64,000 nucleotides of DNA from Bacillus massiliglaciei (GCF_900098925.1 NZ_LT622360.1:108384-172383), one strand, 5' to 3'. Shown: positions 26,434 through 35,760, numbered from the stretch's first letter. Translations and numbers: made by a program. Notes: generated by a model not told the origin, from the sequence alone.

Positions 26434-26511
26434 ATGATTGTGAAACATCAAATCAGATGGTTAACGAATGATAACTTCATACGTCCAGCCTGCCGTAAGG
26501 ATAGACCTTAA
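26434..26511 (+). CDS. bmrB: BmrB-type leader peptide, 25 aa
   Basis: A strong GGAAGGAGG precedes this ORF (start MIVKHQIRWLTNDNFIRP, stop TAA at 26509). In B. subtilis the yheJ/bmrB leader peptide controls bmrCD by ribosome-mediated attenuation when translation inhibitors slow the ribosome. Here the last third of the ORF contains CAGCCTGC (26486-26493), complementary to GCAGGCTG (26531-26538) of the terminator stem, as expected for an antiterminator. B. subtilis BmrB is longer (about 54 aa by memory), so orthology rests on position and mechanism. Confidence 0.75.
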   Translation: MIVKHQIRWLTNDNFIRPACRKDRP

Positions 26512-26526
26512 GACTGTTCGTTATTA

Positions 26527-26561
26527 GAGCGCAGGCTGAAATAATTAGCCTGCGCTTTTTA
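26527..26561 (+). terminator. Attenuator terminator upstream of bmrC
   Basis: GAGCGCAGGCT pairs with AGCCTGCGCTTTTT. Its left arm can instead pair with CAGCCTGC inside the leader ORF, giving two exclusive structures. Confidence 0.85.
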
Positions 26562-26588
26562 TATGTCTGCGTAATATTGACGCACTTA

Positions 26589-26621
26589 TGAAAGCTTTCC
26601 CATGCCGGCGGAAGCTTTTTC
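26589..26621 (+). terminator. Second terminator-like hairpin in the bmr leader
   Basis: AAAGCTTTC pairs with GGAAGCTTT over a 9-nt loop and is followed by a T-rich stretch. It may be a second attenuator or a transcript-stability element. Confidence 0.5.
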
Positions 26622-26670
26622 ATTTTGGCCGCAGATCTATTTCATAGGAAACGTACAAGGAGGTATGAAG

Positions 26671-26727
26671 ATGTTTGAGCCATACAAGATGAAACAGCCG
26701 AAAGCTGATGACCTGGTAATCGGGTAG
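26671..26727 (+). CDS. Second small ORF before bmrC, 18 aa
   Basis: ATG 26671 has a near-perfect ribosome binding site (ACAAGGAGG) and the ORF (MFEPYKMKQPKADDLVIG) ends 15 nt before bmrC. The strength of the site suggests it is translated, perhaps coupling ribosomes to bmrC. No family is recognised. Confidence 0.5.
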   Translation: MFEPYKMKQPKADDLVIG

Positions 26728-26742
26728 AACAAGAAAGGGGAG

Positions 26743-28500
26743 ATGCCTGTGTTTGCCATTTTTAAAAAATTATCCTGGTTCTTCAAAGAGGAATGGAAAC
26801 GCTATTTGATAGCCGTGCTGGCTTTGTGTGCGGTTAATATAATGGTTGTGATTCCGCCTAAGCTGGTTGGAATGGCTATTGATGATATCAATACCGGAAG
26901 CATTACTTACGACAGAATTGGAACATATATAGGCTATTTAGCAGGAATTTTGCTGATCACTTATATATGCGGCTATATTTGGAGCTATCTTTTATTCGGG
27001 GGCGGCAATCTGGCAGAGAGGAAATTACGATCTTTTTTTATGGGACACTTGCTCAAGATGACGCCTGTTTTCTTTGAAAAAAACAGGACAGGTGACTTAA
27101 TGGCCAGAGCAACGAATGATTTGAAGGCTATTTCGATGACTGCGGGATTCGGTATCCTGACTTTGGTTGACGCCGTACTCTACACCTTGACCATTCTGAT
27201 TATGATGAGGGTGACAATCAGCTGGCAGCTGACGTTTGCTGCGATTATTCCCTTGCCGATTATGGCTGTTCTGATGCAGGTGCTGGGCAAAAAGATTCAT
27301 GGAAAGTTTACCGCCGCTCAGGATTCTTTCGGTGACCTTAATGACAAAGTGCTGGAATCTGTCGCAGGTGTAAGAGTAATCAGGGCTTATGTACAGGAGC
27401 GGGCAGATGAAAAACAGTTTGAAGATATGACAGAAGATGTGTATCGCAAAAATATGGAAGTAGCCAAGATTGATTCTTTATTCGATCCTGTTATTACGAT
27501 TCTTATTGGAATCAGTTATTTAACCGGGATCGGCTACGGAGCCTATCTGGTATTCCAGCAAGTCATTTCACTCGGCGCCCTGGTCGCGTTCAATGTATAC
27601 CTTGGAATGCTGATTTGGCCAATGATTGCAATCGGCCAGCTGATCAATATTATGCAAAGAGGAAATGCTTCCCTGGACAGGGTGCAGGACATCCTTTCGT
27701 ATCAGCCTGATGTGATAGAGGCAGATGCTCCTAAAGCACTTGAAGCTCCAAATGAGATCATTTTTGAGAAGGTTAATTTCCAATATCCATCCTCTAAAAC
27801 AGTCAATCTTAAAAATATATCCGTCCGGTTAGGGCGCGGGAAGACCCTTGGAGTAGTAGGAAAAACAGGCAGCGGAAAAACAACTTTTGTGAAGCAGTTA
27901 TTGAGAGAATATCCAATGGGAAAAGGGGAAATCTCTATCTCTGGCACTCCGCTTGAAAAGTTGTCCTTGCATGCAATCCGAAGTTTTGCAGGGTATGTTC
28001 CTCAAGATCATTTTTTATTCTCTCGTTCAGTGAAAAACAATATCTTGTTTGGAAAACCGGAGGCGGCTGAAGAAGAACTCATGCAAGCGATTCGCCTGGC
28101 TGATTTTGAAAAAGATGTCCGTCTGCTTCCGGAAAAACTGGATACATTGGTCGGAGAGAAAGGGGTAGCTCTATCAGGAGGACAGAAGCAAAGGATTTCA
28201 ATAGCCAGAGCTCTTATTAAAAATCCTGAAATTCTTATTCTTGATGATTCACTTTCTGCTGTAGATGCCAAGACAGAAACAACCATTATCAATAATATTC
28301 AAAAGAACAGAGCAGGAAAAACAACGATTATTACCACACACCGTCTGTCCTCTGTTCAGCATGCGGACTGGATTATCGTCCTTGATGAAGGAAAAATTAT
28401 CGAAGAAGGGCAGCATGAGGATTTGCTGAATATCGGAGGCTGGTATTATGAACAGTTCATGCGCCAGCAAATCGAGAAAGGGACGGAGGTAAAGGTATGA
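26743..28500 (+). CDS. bmrC: Multidrug ABC exporter half-transporter BmrC (YheI)
   Basis: The 585-residue half-transporter has six membrane helices (about 20-300) and a nucleotide-binding domain with Walker A (GKTGSGKTT), LSGGQKQR and Walker B (ILILDDSLSAVD). The residue after Walker B Asp is Asp instead of catalytic Glu, as in the degenerate-site subunit of heterodimeric exporters such as B. subtilis BmrC. It pairs with BmrD, whose start overlaps its stop by 4 nt. Substrates in B. subtilis include Hoechst 33342 and doxorubicin. An AAAGGGG site precedes the ATG. Confidence 0.93.
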   Translation: MPVFAIFKKLSWFFKEEWKRYLIAVLALCAVNIMVVIPPKLVGMAIDDINTGSITYDRIGTYIGYLAGILLITYICGYIWSYLLFGGGNLAERKLRSFFMGHLLKMTPVFFEKNRTGDLMARATNDLKAISMTAGFGILTLVDAVLYTLTILIMMRVTISWQLTFAAIIPLPIMAVLMQVLGKKIHGKFTAAQDSFGDLNDKVLESVAGVRVIRAYVQERADEKQFEDMTEDVYRKNMEVAKIDSLFDPVITILIGISYLTGIGYGAYLVFQQVISLGALVAFNVYLGMLIWPMIAIGQLINIMQRGNASLDRVQDILSYQPDVIEADAPKALEAPNEIIFEKVNFQYPSSKTVNLKNISVRLGRGKTLGVVGKTGSGKTTFVKQLLREYPMGKGEISISGTPLEKLSLHAIRSFAGYVPQDHFLFSRSVKNNILFGKPEAAEEELMQAIRLADFEKDVRLLPEKLDTLVGEKGVALSGGQKQRISIARALIKNPEILILDDSLSAVDAKTETTIINNIQKNRAGKTTIITTHRLSSVQHADWIIVLDEGKIIEEGQHEDLLNIGGWYYEQFMRQQIEKGTEVKV

Positions 28501-30515
28501 AGCAGGTTGTGAAAAAGCTGATTAAATATGCAGCGATTTATAAAGGAATCATTATTTGCGCGTTGATGATGCTGGCCATTTCCGTAGCAGCCGATCTGGC
28601 CGGCCCTTTCGTTGCAAAAAGAATCATAGATTCGCATATTTTGGGAATTGAAGATAAATGGTATGAAACTGAAGAAGGAAAGGATACTGCAGCCTACGGG
28701 GGCACTTGGTATAAAAGAGATGCATATTTTACAGAAAATGAAGAGAAGGGAGAAGAAGCCCGCGTCCTGCAGGTAGGAATGAAATTTATTTTTGTACAGG
28801 GTGCTGTGCCTTTTTCAGGAGAACGCTCTATCGCTGACGGTGTTCTGACTGTGAAAAAAGATGGCCGGGAAACAGAGTATCCCGCGGAAGTGCTGAATAA
28901 ACAAGAATTGATGAATTTTTACACGCCGGAGATTTCAAGGATTGGAAAGCTGGTTGCTTTTTACTTTGCACTTGTCGTGCTTTCAGCTGTCTTTCAGTTC
29001 GGTCAGAGCTTTTACCTTCAAAAAGCAGCAAACCGTATCATTCAAAAAATGCGAACCGATCTTTTTGAGCATATTTCCCGTCTGCCAATCCGCTTCTTTG
29101 ATAATTTGCCGGCAGGAAAAGTAGTCGCCAGGATTACAAACGATACGGAAGCCATACGTGAACTATATGTGACGGTACTGGCTAACTTTTTTTCCAGCGC
29201 CATCAATATAATCGGCGTCCTTATAGCCTTATTTATCTTAAGTCCGAAAGTGGCCGGTGCAGCCCTGCTGTTAATTCCTATTCTGGGCATTTGGATTACG
29301 CTTTACCGAAAATTTGCGACAAAGTACAATCAAAAAATCAGAGCAAGAATCAGTGATATTAACGCTATGATCAATGAATCGATTCAGGGAATGAATATCA
29401 TACAGGCATTTGGACGGGAGAAAGAAACGAAGGAAGACTTTGAACGCTTAAATCAAGAACATTTTAAGTACCAGACGAAAATGCTGAACTTGAACTCGAT
29501 GACAGGCGGGAGTTTAGTTGATGTATTGAGGAATCTAGCCCTTGTGGCATTTATATGGTACTTCGGAGGCTTGGCATTGACTCCTTCTGCGGTTATCTCT
29601 CTTGGAATGCTGTATGCTATTGTCGATTTGATGAACCGTCTGATGCATCCGATCCACAATATTATTAATCAGCTGGCCAATCTGGAACAGGCCCTTGTAG
29701 CAGGAGACCGTGTTTTTAAGCTGCTGGATGAAAAGGGAGTGGAAGTAGATGATACGTCGGTTCCGCGCTATAGAGGAAATGTCAGATTTAATCATGTCTC
29801 TTTTGGCTATAAAGAAGGGGAATATGTACTTCGGGATATTACCTTTTCAGCACAACAGGGAGAAACTGTTGCATTGGTAGGTCATACAGGATCAGGGAAA
29901 AGCTCTATTATGAACCTGTTGTTCCGGTTCTATGATTGTAAGGAAGGATCTATTGAAATTGATGGAAAAAATATTCAGGATATTCCTTACCAGGCTTTAC
30001 GGGAACATATGGGAATCGTTCTTCAGGACCCATATCTCTTCACAGGGACGATTGCTTCTAATATTAGTTTGAATCATGAAAAAATCACCCGGGAAATAGT
30101 TGAAAAGGCCATGCGCGATGTAGGGGGAGAGGCAGTGCTTCAGCATTTGGAAAATGGTCTGAATGAACCGGTCATAGAAAAAGGAAGCACACTTTCCTCA
30201 GGGCAGAGGCAGCTGATTTCTTTTGCCAGGGCGCTTGCGTTTAATCCGTCCATCCTGATTTTGGATGAGGCGACAGCAAGCATTGACAGTGAAACAGAAG
30301 CCATTATTCAAGAAGGACTGGAAGTATTGAAAAAAGGCAGGACCACATTCATTATCGCTCATCGTCTTTCCACAATTAAAAACGCCGATCAAATTCTTGT
30401 CCTTGATAAAGGACAGATTATTGAACGCGGAAATCATGATGAACTGATGGCCCTTAAAGGCAAGTACTATCAAATGTACAGATTGCAGCAGGGCCAAAAG
30501 AACCTTGCCGGATAG
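28497..30515 (+). CDS. bmrD: Multidrug ABC exporter half-transporter BmrD (YheH)
   Basis: The 672-residue partner carries an extra extracellular insert of about 90 residues between the first two membrane helices (about 40-135), as known for BmrD. Its nucleotide-binding domain has Walker A (GHTGSGKSS), a degenerate signature LSSGQ in place of LSGGQ, and a canonical Walker B with Glu (ILILDEATASID). With BmrC it therefore forms one consensus and one degenerate ATP site. The ATGA overlap with bmrC indicates translational coupling. Confidence 0.93.
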   Translation: MKQVVKKLIKYAAIYKGIIICALMMLAISVAADLAGPFVAKRIIDSHILGIEDKWYETEEGKDTAAYGGTWYKRDAYFTENEEKGEEARVLQVGMKFIFVQGAVPFSGERSIADGVLTVKKDGRETEYPAEVLNKQELMNFYTPEISRIGKLVAFYFALVVLSAVFQFGQSFYLQKAANRIIQKMRTDLFEHISRLPIRFFDNLPAGKVVARITNDTEAIRELYVTVLANFFSSAINIIGVLIALFILSPKVAGAALLLIPILGIWITLYRKFATKYNQKIRARISDINAMINESIQGMNIIQAFGREKETKEDFERLNQEHFKYQTKMLNLNSMTGGSLVDVLRNLALVAFIWYFGGLALTPSAVISLGMLYAIVDLMNRLMHPIHNIINQLANLEQALVAGDRVFKLLDEKGVEVDDTSVPRYRGNVRFNHVSFGYKEGEYVLRDITFSAQQGETVALVGHTGSGKSSIMNLLFRFYDCKEGSIEIDGKNIQDIPYQALREHMGIVLQDPYLFTGTIASNISLNHEKITREIVEKAMRDVGGEAVLQHLENGLNEPVIEKGSTLSSGQRQLISFARALAFNPSILILDEATASIDSETEAIIQEGLEVLKKGRTTFIIAHRLSTIKNADQILVLDKGQIIERGNHDELMALKGKYYQMYRLQQGQKNLAG

Positions 30516-30525
30516 TGTTCAGGAC

Positions 30526-30566
30526 AAAAAAATCAAATTCCTCCTCACAGAGAAATTTGATTTTTT
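30526..30566 (+). terminator. Terminator of the bmr operon
   Basis: AAAAATCAAATT pairs with AATTTGATTTTTT over a 15-nt loop. A very similar hairpin occurs at 47321-47350. Confidence 0.85.
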
Positions 30567-30689
30567 GTTTATGCTGTATGGATTTGTTTCAGGGACGCTT
30601 TCCGGGACTATCCCTCGCGCTGTTCCCGAAGGAGCCCCTCCACTCTCATCCATTTATTTGAGAGTTTGCTTAGTCCCAGCCATTTTCTT

Positions 30690-31880
30690 TTATTTAATAG
30701 TCAAGCCTTCTGCGGCCGCTTTGCTTTTTTCAAGAGCAAGGCTGAAATCTTTAATCATATCATCCGGGTTTTCCAGTCCTACTGACAGCCGAAGCAGACT
30801 GTTTGTAATACCGCGTTTTTCTCTTTCTTCCGGCGGCATGGCAGCGTGGGACATTTTCGCAGGGTAGGAGAGGATGGACTCAACTGCTCCAAGACTTACT
30901 GCAAATACCGGCAATGTCACATGATCAACAAATGAACGAAAAACTTCCTCATTTTCTAATTCAAAGGATAAGACCGCCCCTGCACCTTTGGATTGCTTCT
31001 GCTGAATGCTGTATTCCGGATGTCCGGGCAATCCTGGATAATGAACCTTTTTCACTAATGGATGCTTTTCAAGATAAGCGGCAATTTTGGCGGCTCCGTC
31101 CTGTGAATGCTTCATCCTTACAGATAATGTTTTAAATCCTCTCATGACTAACCAGCAATCCTGGACACCGAGAACAGCTCCGAAAGAATTTTGCAGAGCC
31201 CCAAGCCTTGATGCAAGCTCTGGATCTTTTACTGCGGCCAGTCCCGCGACTACGTCACTGTGGCCTGAGAGGAATTTCGTCGCACTGTGGAGAACGATAT
31301 CTGCGCCTAAGTTCAGCGGCTTTTGCAGAGCCGGAGTCAGGAAGGTATTGTCCACATACGTAATGGCGCCGATGGATTTAGCAAAAGAACAAACCGCCTC
31401 TATATCGGTCACTTTTAAAAGCGGATTGGAAGGCGTCTCCATATAAATGGCTTTTGTGTTAGGCTTGGCCGCTGCTTTTATGCTGTCAAGATCGGTCATA
31501 TCAACGAAGGTATGCTCAATATTGAAACGGTTAAGTACCGTTGTCACCATCCGGAAGGTCCCGCCGTATACATCTTCCGTTACGATGATATGATCGCCTG
31601 CAGACAGCAGAAGGAATGCCGTTGAGATCGCGGCCATTCCAGAAGAGAAGGCAAAGCCTTTCGTGCCGTCTTCCAGTTCTGCGATAATATCTTCCAAAGC
31701 CTCTCTTGTTGGATTCAGGCTTCTGCTGTAGTCATATTTGCCGAAATGATCCACTTCAAATTGGTGAAAGGTGGAGGCGTGGTGAATGGGAACACTGACT
31801 GCGCCTGTTGCCGGATCTACTTTATGTTTATTGTGTAAAAGGGATGTTTCAAAGCTCCATTCTTCATGGTTGTCTGTCAT
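30690..31880 (-). CDS. metC: Cystathionine beta-lyase MetC
   Basis: The 396-residue PLP enzyme of the Cys/Met metabolism family has YSRSLNPTREALE near the N-terminus, SSGMAAIS, VDNTFLTPALQKPL, and the PLP lysine in HSATKFLSGHSD. It cleaves cystathionine to homocysteine in methionine synthesis. Its start overlaps the metI stop by 4 nt, and the pair is under a SAM riboswitch. Order metI-metC is the same as in B. subtilis. The MetC rather than MetI assignment follows from operon order and sequence likeness. Confidence 0.92.
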   Translation of the reverse strand: MTDNHEEWSFETSLLHNKHKVDPATGAVSVPIHHASTFHQFEVDHFGKYDYSRSLNPTREALEDIIAELEDGTKGFAFSSGMAAISTAFLLLSAGDHIIVTEDVYGGTFRMVTTVLNRFNIEHTFVDMTDLDSIKAAAKPNTKAIYMETPSNPLLKVTDIEAVCSFAKSIGAITYVDNTFLTPALQKPLNLGADIVLHSATKFLSGHSDVVAGLAAVKDPELASRLGALQNSFGAVLGVQDCWLVMRGFKTLSVRMKHSQDGAAKIAAYLEKHPLVKKVHYPGLPGHPEYSIQQKQSKGAGAVLSFELENEEVFRSFVDHVTLPVFAVSLGAVESILSYPAKMSHAAMPPEEREKRGITNSLLRLSVGLENPDDMIKDFSLALEKSKAAAEGLTIK

Positions 31881-32986
31881 CGTACTGCCTCCTTTTTTGC
31901 CTGTGAAAACGCCAGATCCAAGTCTTTTTTCAAATCTTCTATATCCTCGATGCCGACAGAGAATCGAAGCAGCCTGTTACAGACTCCGTTTGCAGTCCGT
32001 GTTTCCACCGGTATATCTGCATGGGTCTGAGTAGCCGGATAGGTGATGAAGCTTTCTACGCCCCCGAGACTTTCAGCGAAAGAAATCAAGCCTAGTCCCT
32101 GAAGGAAAGGATTGACCATCGATTCCTCCGTGACCCGGAAGGAAATCATACCGCCCCGTCCCGGATAAAGGACATCGGTCACTGCTTCATGGCCGCCCAG
32201 ATATTCAACAAGCTGTTTGGCGTTGCTTTCGTGTCTTTCCATCCGCAGGGCCAAAGTTTTCATGCCCCTCATCAACAGCCAGGAGTCAAACGGGCTCAAA
32301 ACAGCTCCTGTGCCGTTTTGATGGAAGTAAAGCTCATCGCAAAGTTTCTGGCCTTTAGCCACTACGAGTCCTGCCAATACATCATTGTGCCCGCCCAAAT
32401 ATTTTGTAGCACTGTGAATGACAATATCTGCCCCCTGTTCGATGGGTCTTTGGAGAAGAGGGGTGTAGAACGTATTATCAACTATTAGTAATAATTGATA
32501 GGTTTTGGCCAATTCGGCAACTTTTGCAATGTCCGTCTGCTGCATAAGCGGGTTGGTAGGTGTTTCCAGGAAAATAGCTTTAGTCTGAGGCGTAATGGCC
32601 GCTTCAATTTCCTGAAGGTTACAGGTATCCACATAGGAGGAAACCAGTCCCCATTTTTTAAAGCCTTGTTCCAGCAGGCGATAGGTGCCGCCGTACAGAT
32701 CCTTGCTGACAATCCATTCATCTCCGGACTGAAAAAGGGAAAGAACATTCAAAATGGCCGCCATTCCTGAACTGCAGGCAAAACCGCGGTCTCCGCCTTC
32801 CAAGTTGGCGATTGTTTCCTCAAGCAGCTGGCGGGTTGGATTTCCGGTCCGTGTATAGTCAAATCCTGTTGATTGGCCGATTCCTTCATGACGGTAGGCA
32901 GTAGAAAAATAGACTGGCGGATTAACAGCGCCAGTAGCCGTTTCACTTCGATTTCCGATTTGTGCTAAATATGATTCGATTTTCAA
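31877..32986 (-). CDS. metI: Cystathionine gamma-synthase / O-acetylhomoserine thiolyase MetI
   Basis: I chose TTG 32986 (reading LKIESYLAQIGNRSETATGA) because it aligns with B. subtilis MetI and follows AAAGGAG by 11 nt. The longer open frame reaches into the SAM riboswitch. The 369-residue PLP enzyme has FDYTRTGNPTRQLLEE, SSGMAAI, VDNTFYTPLLQRP and the PLP lysine in SATKYLGGHND. It makes cystathionine (or homocysteine) from acetylhomoserine. First gene of metI-metC. Confidence 0.93.
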   Translation of the reverse strand: MKIESYLAQIGNRSETATGAVNPPVYFSTAYRHEGIGQSTGFDYTRTGNPTRQLLEETIANLEGGDRGFACSSGMAAILNVLSLFQSGDEWIVSKDLYGGTYRLLEQGFKKWGLVSSYVDTCNLQEIEAAITPQTKAIFLETPTNPLMQQTDIAKVAELAKTYQLLLIVDNTFYTPLLQRPIEQGADIVIHSATKYLGGHNDVLAGLVVAKGQKLCDELYFHQNGTGAVLSPFDSWLLMRGMKTLALRMERHESNAKQLVEYLGGHEAVTDVLYPGRGGMISFRVTEESMVNPFLQGLGLISFAESLGGVESFITYPATQTHADIPVETRTANGVCNRLLRFSVGIEDIEDLKKDLDLAFSQAKKEAVR

Positions 32987-33040
32987 GACAGATACAGCTC
33001 CTTTAAGTATATGAATATAGTTTTTCTTTCCTGAGATAAA

Positions 33041-33206
33041 TAAAAAAAGCCTTCTAAGAAGAAGACTTTGTTTTTTCAAAAGAGCCGTCTCCTTATCTTC
33101 CAAGCAATTGCTTGTGGAATTAGCACCTTTTCAATGCATGGCGGCAATGAAGGTTGCTGAGGCGTCAACGGGCCAACTCCCTCGACCTCTCTTGATAAGA
33201 GTTTGG
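33041..33206 (-). ncRNA. SAM-I riboswitch (S-box) with terminator
   Basis: On the minus strand the S-box elements appear in order: CTTATCAAGAGAGGT, GAGGGA, TGGCCCG, TGACGCCTCAGCAACC, AAGGTGCTAATTCC and AGATAAGGAG closing P1. An intrinsic terminator (AAGTCTTCTTCTTAGAAGGCTTTTTTT read on the minus strand, about 33042-33067, given here in part: GTCTTCT and AGAAGGC arms) follows. SAM binding should stop transcription of metI-metC. Confidence 0.96.
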
Positions 33207-33224
33207 ATAATTCAATTATTTATG

Positions 33225-33254
33225 AATTTACTATAAATATAGAAATCTGTCAAC
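33225..33254 (-). promoter_or_regulatory. Sigma-A promoter of metI-metC
   Basis: On the minus strand TTGACA and TAAATT are spaced by 18 bp, just before the S-box. Confidence 0.65.
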
Positions 33255-33285
33255 CTGTGTTTTTCCATTTTATTCATCATTTCTT

Positions 33286-33314
33286 TTGCTTTCGAAAAAA
33301 CAACTCTGTACAAT
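33286..33314 (+). promoter_or_regulatory. Probable promoter of fumC
   Basis: TTGCTT and TACAAT are spaced by 17 bp. Confidence 0.55.
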
Positions 33315-33392
33315 TAGAGGGTAGATTAAATATTCTAATAACTCAAGTCATCTTTTGGCAAACCATAGGATGAAAACCGGGAGGGGTACATA

Positions 33393-34778
33393 ATGGAGTA
33401 CAGAATTGAACGGGACACAATGGGAGAAGTGAAAGTTCCCGCAGACAGATATTGGGGAGCTCAGACAGAACGGAGCCGCAATAATTTTAAAATTGGCTAC
33501 GAAAAGATGCCTTTAGAATTGGTCAGGGCCTTTGCTTATGTCAAACAGGCAGCAGCAAAAGTGAACTATGATCTTGGGGATTTATCAGAAGTGAAAAGAG
33601 ATGCCATCGTCCGAATCTGCAGCGAGATTCTCGAAGGTCAGCTCGATGATCATTTCCCGCTTGTCGTATGGCAGACAGGAAGCGGCACTCAGAGCAACAT
33701 GAACGTGAATGAAGTGGTAGCGAATAAAGGGAATGAATGGTTAAAGGAAAACGGCCATTCAGAAACGCTGCATCCGAATGATGATGTTAATAAAGCTCAG
33801 AGTTCTAATGATACTTTCCCGACGGCTATGCATATAGCTCAATATATGGAAGTGGCAGACAAGCTGATCCCTGCAATTAAAGTATTGCGTGATACTTTGG
33901 CAGAGAAGGAGAAAGAATTCTGGGATATTGTGAAAATCGGACGGACTCATCTGCAGGATGCCACGCCGGTAACGTTAGGGCAGGAAATATCCGGTTGGAG
34001 AGCTATGCTGGATAAAGACTTGGAAATGATTGAAGAAAGCAGCAAGAAATTATTGAATCTGGCACTTGGCGGAACAGCTGTAGGAACAGGAATTAATACA
34101 AAACCCGAGTTTGCAGCAAAGGCAGCGGAACAGATTGCCAAAGATACAGGCCATCCATTCCAGACATCAGATAACAAGTTCCATGCCCTGACAAGCCATG
34201 ATGAAACGGTATATGCGCATGGTGCACTGAAAGCGTTAGCAGCAGACTTGATGAAGATTGCCAATGATGTCCGGTGGCTGGCAAGCGGTCCGAGAAGCGG
34301 GATTGGCGAAATATCCATCCCCGCCAATGAACCGGGAAGCTCTATTATGCCTGGCAAAGTAAACCCAACTCAAAGTGAAGCCGTGACAATGATTGCTACG
34401 CAAATCGTCGGTAATGATGCAACGATCGGATTTGCTGCAAGTCAGGGAAACTTTGAACTAAATGTGTTCAAGCCTGTCATTGCTTATAATTTTCTTCAAT
34501 CCGTAAAATTATTGACGGAAGGTATTCTATCCTTCAATGATCACTGTGCTGCCGGCATTTCAGCAAATGAAGAAAAAATCTCAGAAAATGTACAGCGTTC
34601 TTTAATGCTTGTAACGGCTTTAAATCCGCATATTGGGTATGAGAAGGCCGCCAAGATTGCGAAGCTTGCTTTCGAAGAAAATTCCACTTTGAAAGAAGCA
34701 GCCTTGAAACTGGGCTTTTTGACCGATGAAGAGTTCCAAGCATGGGTCGACCCTCAAAAAATGGTGAATAATAAGTAA
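33393..34778 (+). CDS. fumC: Class II fumarate hydratase (fumarase C)
   Basis: The 461-residue enzyme shows all three conserved regions of the fumarase/aspartase superfamily: [34 protein letters not shown], and the signature loop [15 protein letters not shown] with the catalytic Ser. Length is as usual for the homotetrameric iron-independent enzyme. It interconverts fumarate and malate in the TCA cycle. ATG follows GGGAGGGG. The B. subtilis orthologue is citG. Aspartase is less likely, given the [11 protein letters not shown] and [11 protein letters not shown] details. Confidence 0.93.
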   Translation: MEYRIERDTMGEVKVPADRYWGAQTERSRNNFKIGYEKMPLELVRAFAYVKQAAAKVNYDLGDLSEVKRDAIVRICSEILEGQLDDHFPLVVWQTGSGTQSNMNVNEVVANKGNEWLKENGHSETLHPNDDVNKAQSSNDTFPTAMHIAQYMEVADKLIPAIKVLRDTLAEKEKEFWDIVKIGRTHLQDATPVTLGQEISGWRAMLDKDLEMIEESSKKLLNLALGGTAVGTGINTKPEFAAKAAEQIAKDTGHPFQTSDNKFHALTSHDETVYAHGALKALAADLMKIANDVRWLASGPRSGIGEISIPANEPGSSIMPGKVNPTQSEAVTMIATQIVGNDATIGFAASQGNFELNVFKPVIAYNFLQSVKLLTEGILSFNDHCAAGISANEEKISENVQRSLMLVTALNPHIGYEKAAKIAKLAFEENSTLKEAALKLGFLTDEEFQAWVDPQKMVNNK

Positions 34779-34792
34779 TCGCAAGCATGATG

Positions 34793-34828
34793 AAAAATCC
34801 TCCCTTTTAGCCGGGAGGATTTTTTTTG
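34793..34828 (+). terminator. Terminator of fumC
   Basis: AAAATCCTCCC pairs with GGGAGGATTTT, followed by T's. Confidence 0.92.
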
Positions 34829-34889
34829 ATTGGACTTTTTCTGTTGGGGAAAAGTAAAGATAGTACAAGGTACAAAGGAGGAACGAATC

Positions 34890-35132
34890 ATGGCAGTATG
34901 TCCGTTATGCAATGGCCTGAGAGCGATACAGGAAAAATGTCCGAACTGCAGTCAGGTAATGGAAGACAGCGGGAAAGTAATGGATTATTATGACGAGTAC
35001 AGTGCCTATGAAGAAATCAACACGTTAAAGCAAAATGACGGGTTTCCGGACTCGCTGAAAAATGAACAGTGTCCGCATCTGCTGCACTGCCCGGAATGCG
35101 GAGCAGATGAAGTGGTTTTAGTGAAAGAGTAA
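34890..35132 (+). CDS. Small zinc-ribbon protein, 80 aa
   Basis: ATG 34890 follows AAAGGAGG. The product has two N-terminal knuckles (CPLC at 4-7, CPNC at 17-20) and a C-terminal pair (C-P-H-L-L-H-C, then CPEC), with an acidic helical middle containing DYYDEYSAYEEINTL. It looks like a metal-binding small protein; partner and role unknown. No similar neighbour suggests a pathway. Confidence 0.7.
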   Translation: MAVCPLCNGLRAIQEKCPNCSQVMEDSGKVMDYYDEYSAYEEINTLKQNDGFPDSLKNEQCPHLLHCPECGADEVVLVKE

Positions 35133-35186
35133 ATGGTTTGGAAGGGCGGTCGTTTATTAAAGACGTCTGCAGTATGTATAGATGAA

Positions 35187-35225
35187 ATCAAAGAACGAAG
35201 TGCACAACGCACTTCGTTCTTTGAT
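35187..35225. terminator. Perfect 17-bp bidirectional terminator
   Basis: ATCAAAGAACGAAGTGC is the exact reverse complement of the arm at 35209-35225, with a 5-nt loop. It separates the converging zinc-ribbon and GNAT genes. Confidence 0.8.
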
Positions 35226-35238
35226 GAGAGTTCCGCTA

Positions 35239-35700
35239 TTACAAGTCTTTATAAACAAACTCCCGATAGTTAGTGAAACCATTTTTCCGGTAAAAAGTTT
35301 CGGCCATATCATTTGCAGTCCAGTAGTCCAATTCGACTTTTTCAATCCCATTTGTATGGGCAATACCAGTAATCTCATCCATCAGCTTAGTGCCGTATCC
35401 CATTTTTCTGTGGGCTTCTGAGATGCTTATTTGATGTATATAAATGGATTTATAGGCCTTTTTAAAGGCATTCTCAGGATAATTTCTTAATTCAATCCAG
35501 GCATATCCTAATGCCTGTCCATCATCCTCTAACGTTAAAAAAATGAAATTCTCTTTAGTGATGATCCCTTGGAAAAAATCCTTAATGTCTTCAAAATTAT
35601 ATTCTTTGAAATACTGAGGGTACAAGTTTAGATGCAAATCGTGTACATATTTATTTAATGCAGCAATTAAATTGAAATCTTTTGTTCTGCAAATTTTCAT
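35239..35700 (-). CDS. GNAT family N-acetyltransferase
   Basis: The 153-residue protein has the GNAT fold signals: the beta4 strand GYAWIELRNYPE, and motif A with IHQISISEAHRKMGYGTKLMDEI (R/Q-x-x-G-x-G/A type acetyl-CoA pyrophosphate loop), then a C-terminal FYRKNGFTNYREFVYK. Substrate unknown. ATG 35700 follows AAAGGGG. Monocistronic. Confidence 0.88.
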   Translation of the reverse strand: MKICRTKDFNLIAALNKYVHDLHLNLYPQYFKEYNFEDIKDFFQGIITKENFIFLTLEDDGQALGYAWIELRNYPENAFKKAYKSIYIHQISISEAHRKMGYGTKLMDEITGIAHTNGIEKVELDYWTANDMAETFYRKNGFTNYREFVYKDL

Positions 35701-35760
35701 GTATATCCCCTTTAAAACGATTTATACACTCTAATGAGAGAATCTTGCGTTTATCATTGG

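Noticed and set aside
32987-33103. N-terminal extension of MetI
   Set aside because: The extra codons lie in the SAM riboswitch terminator region and do not match the family.
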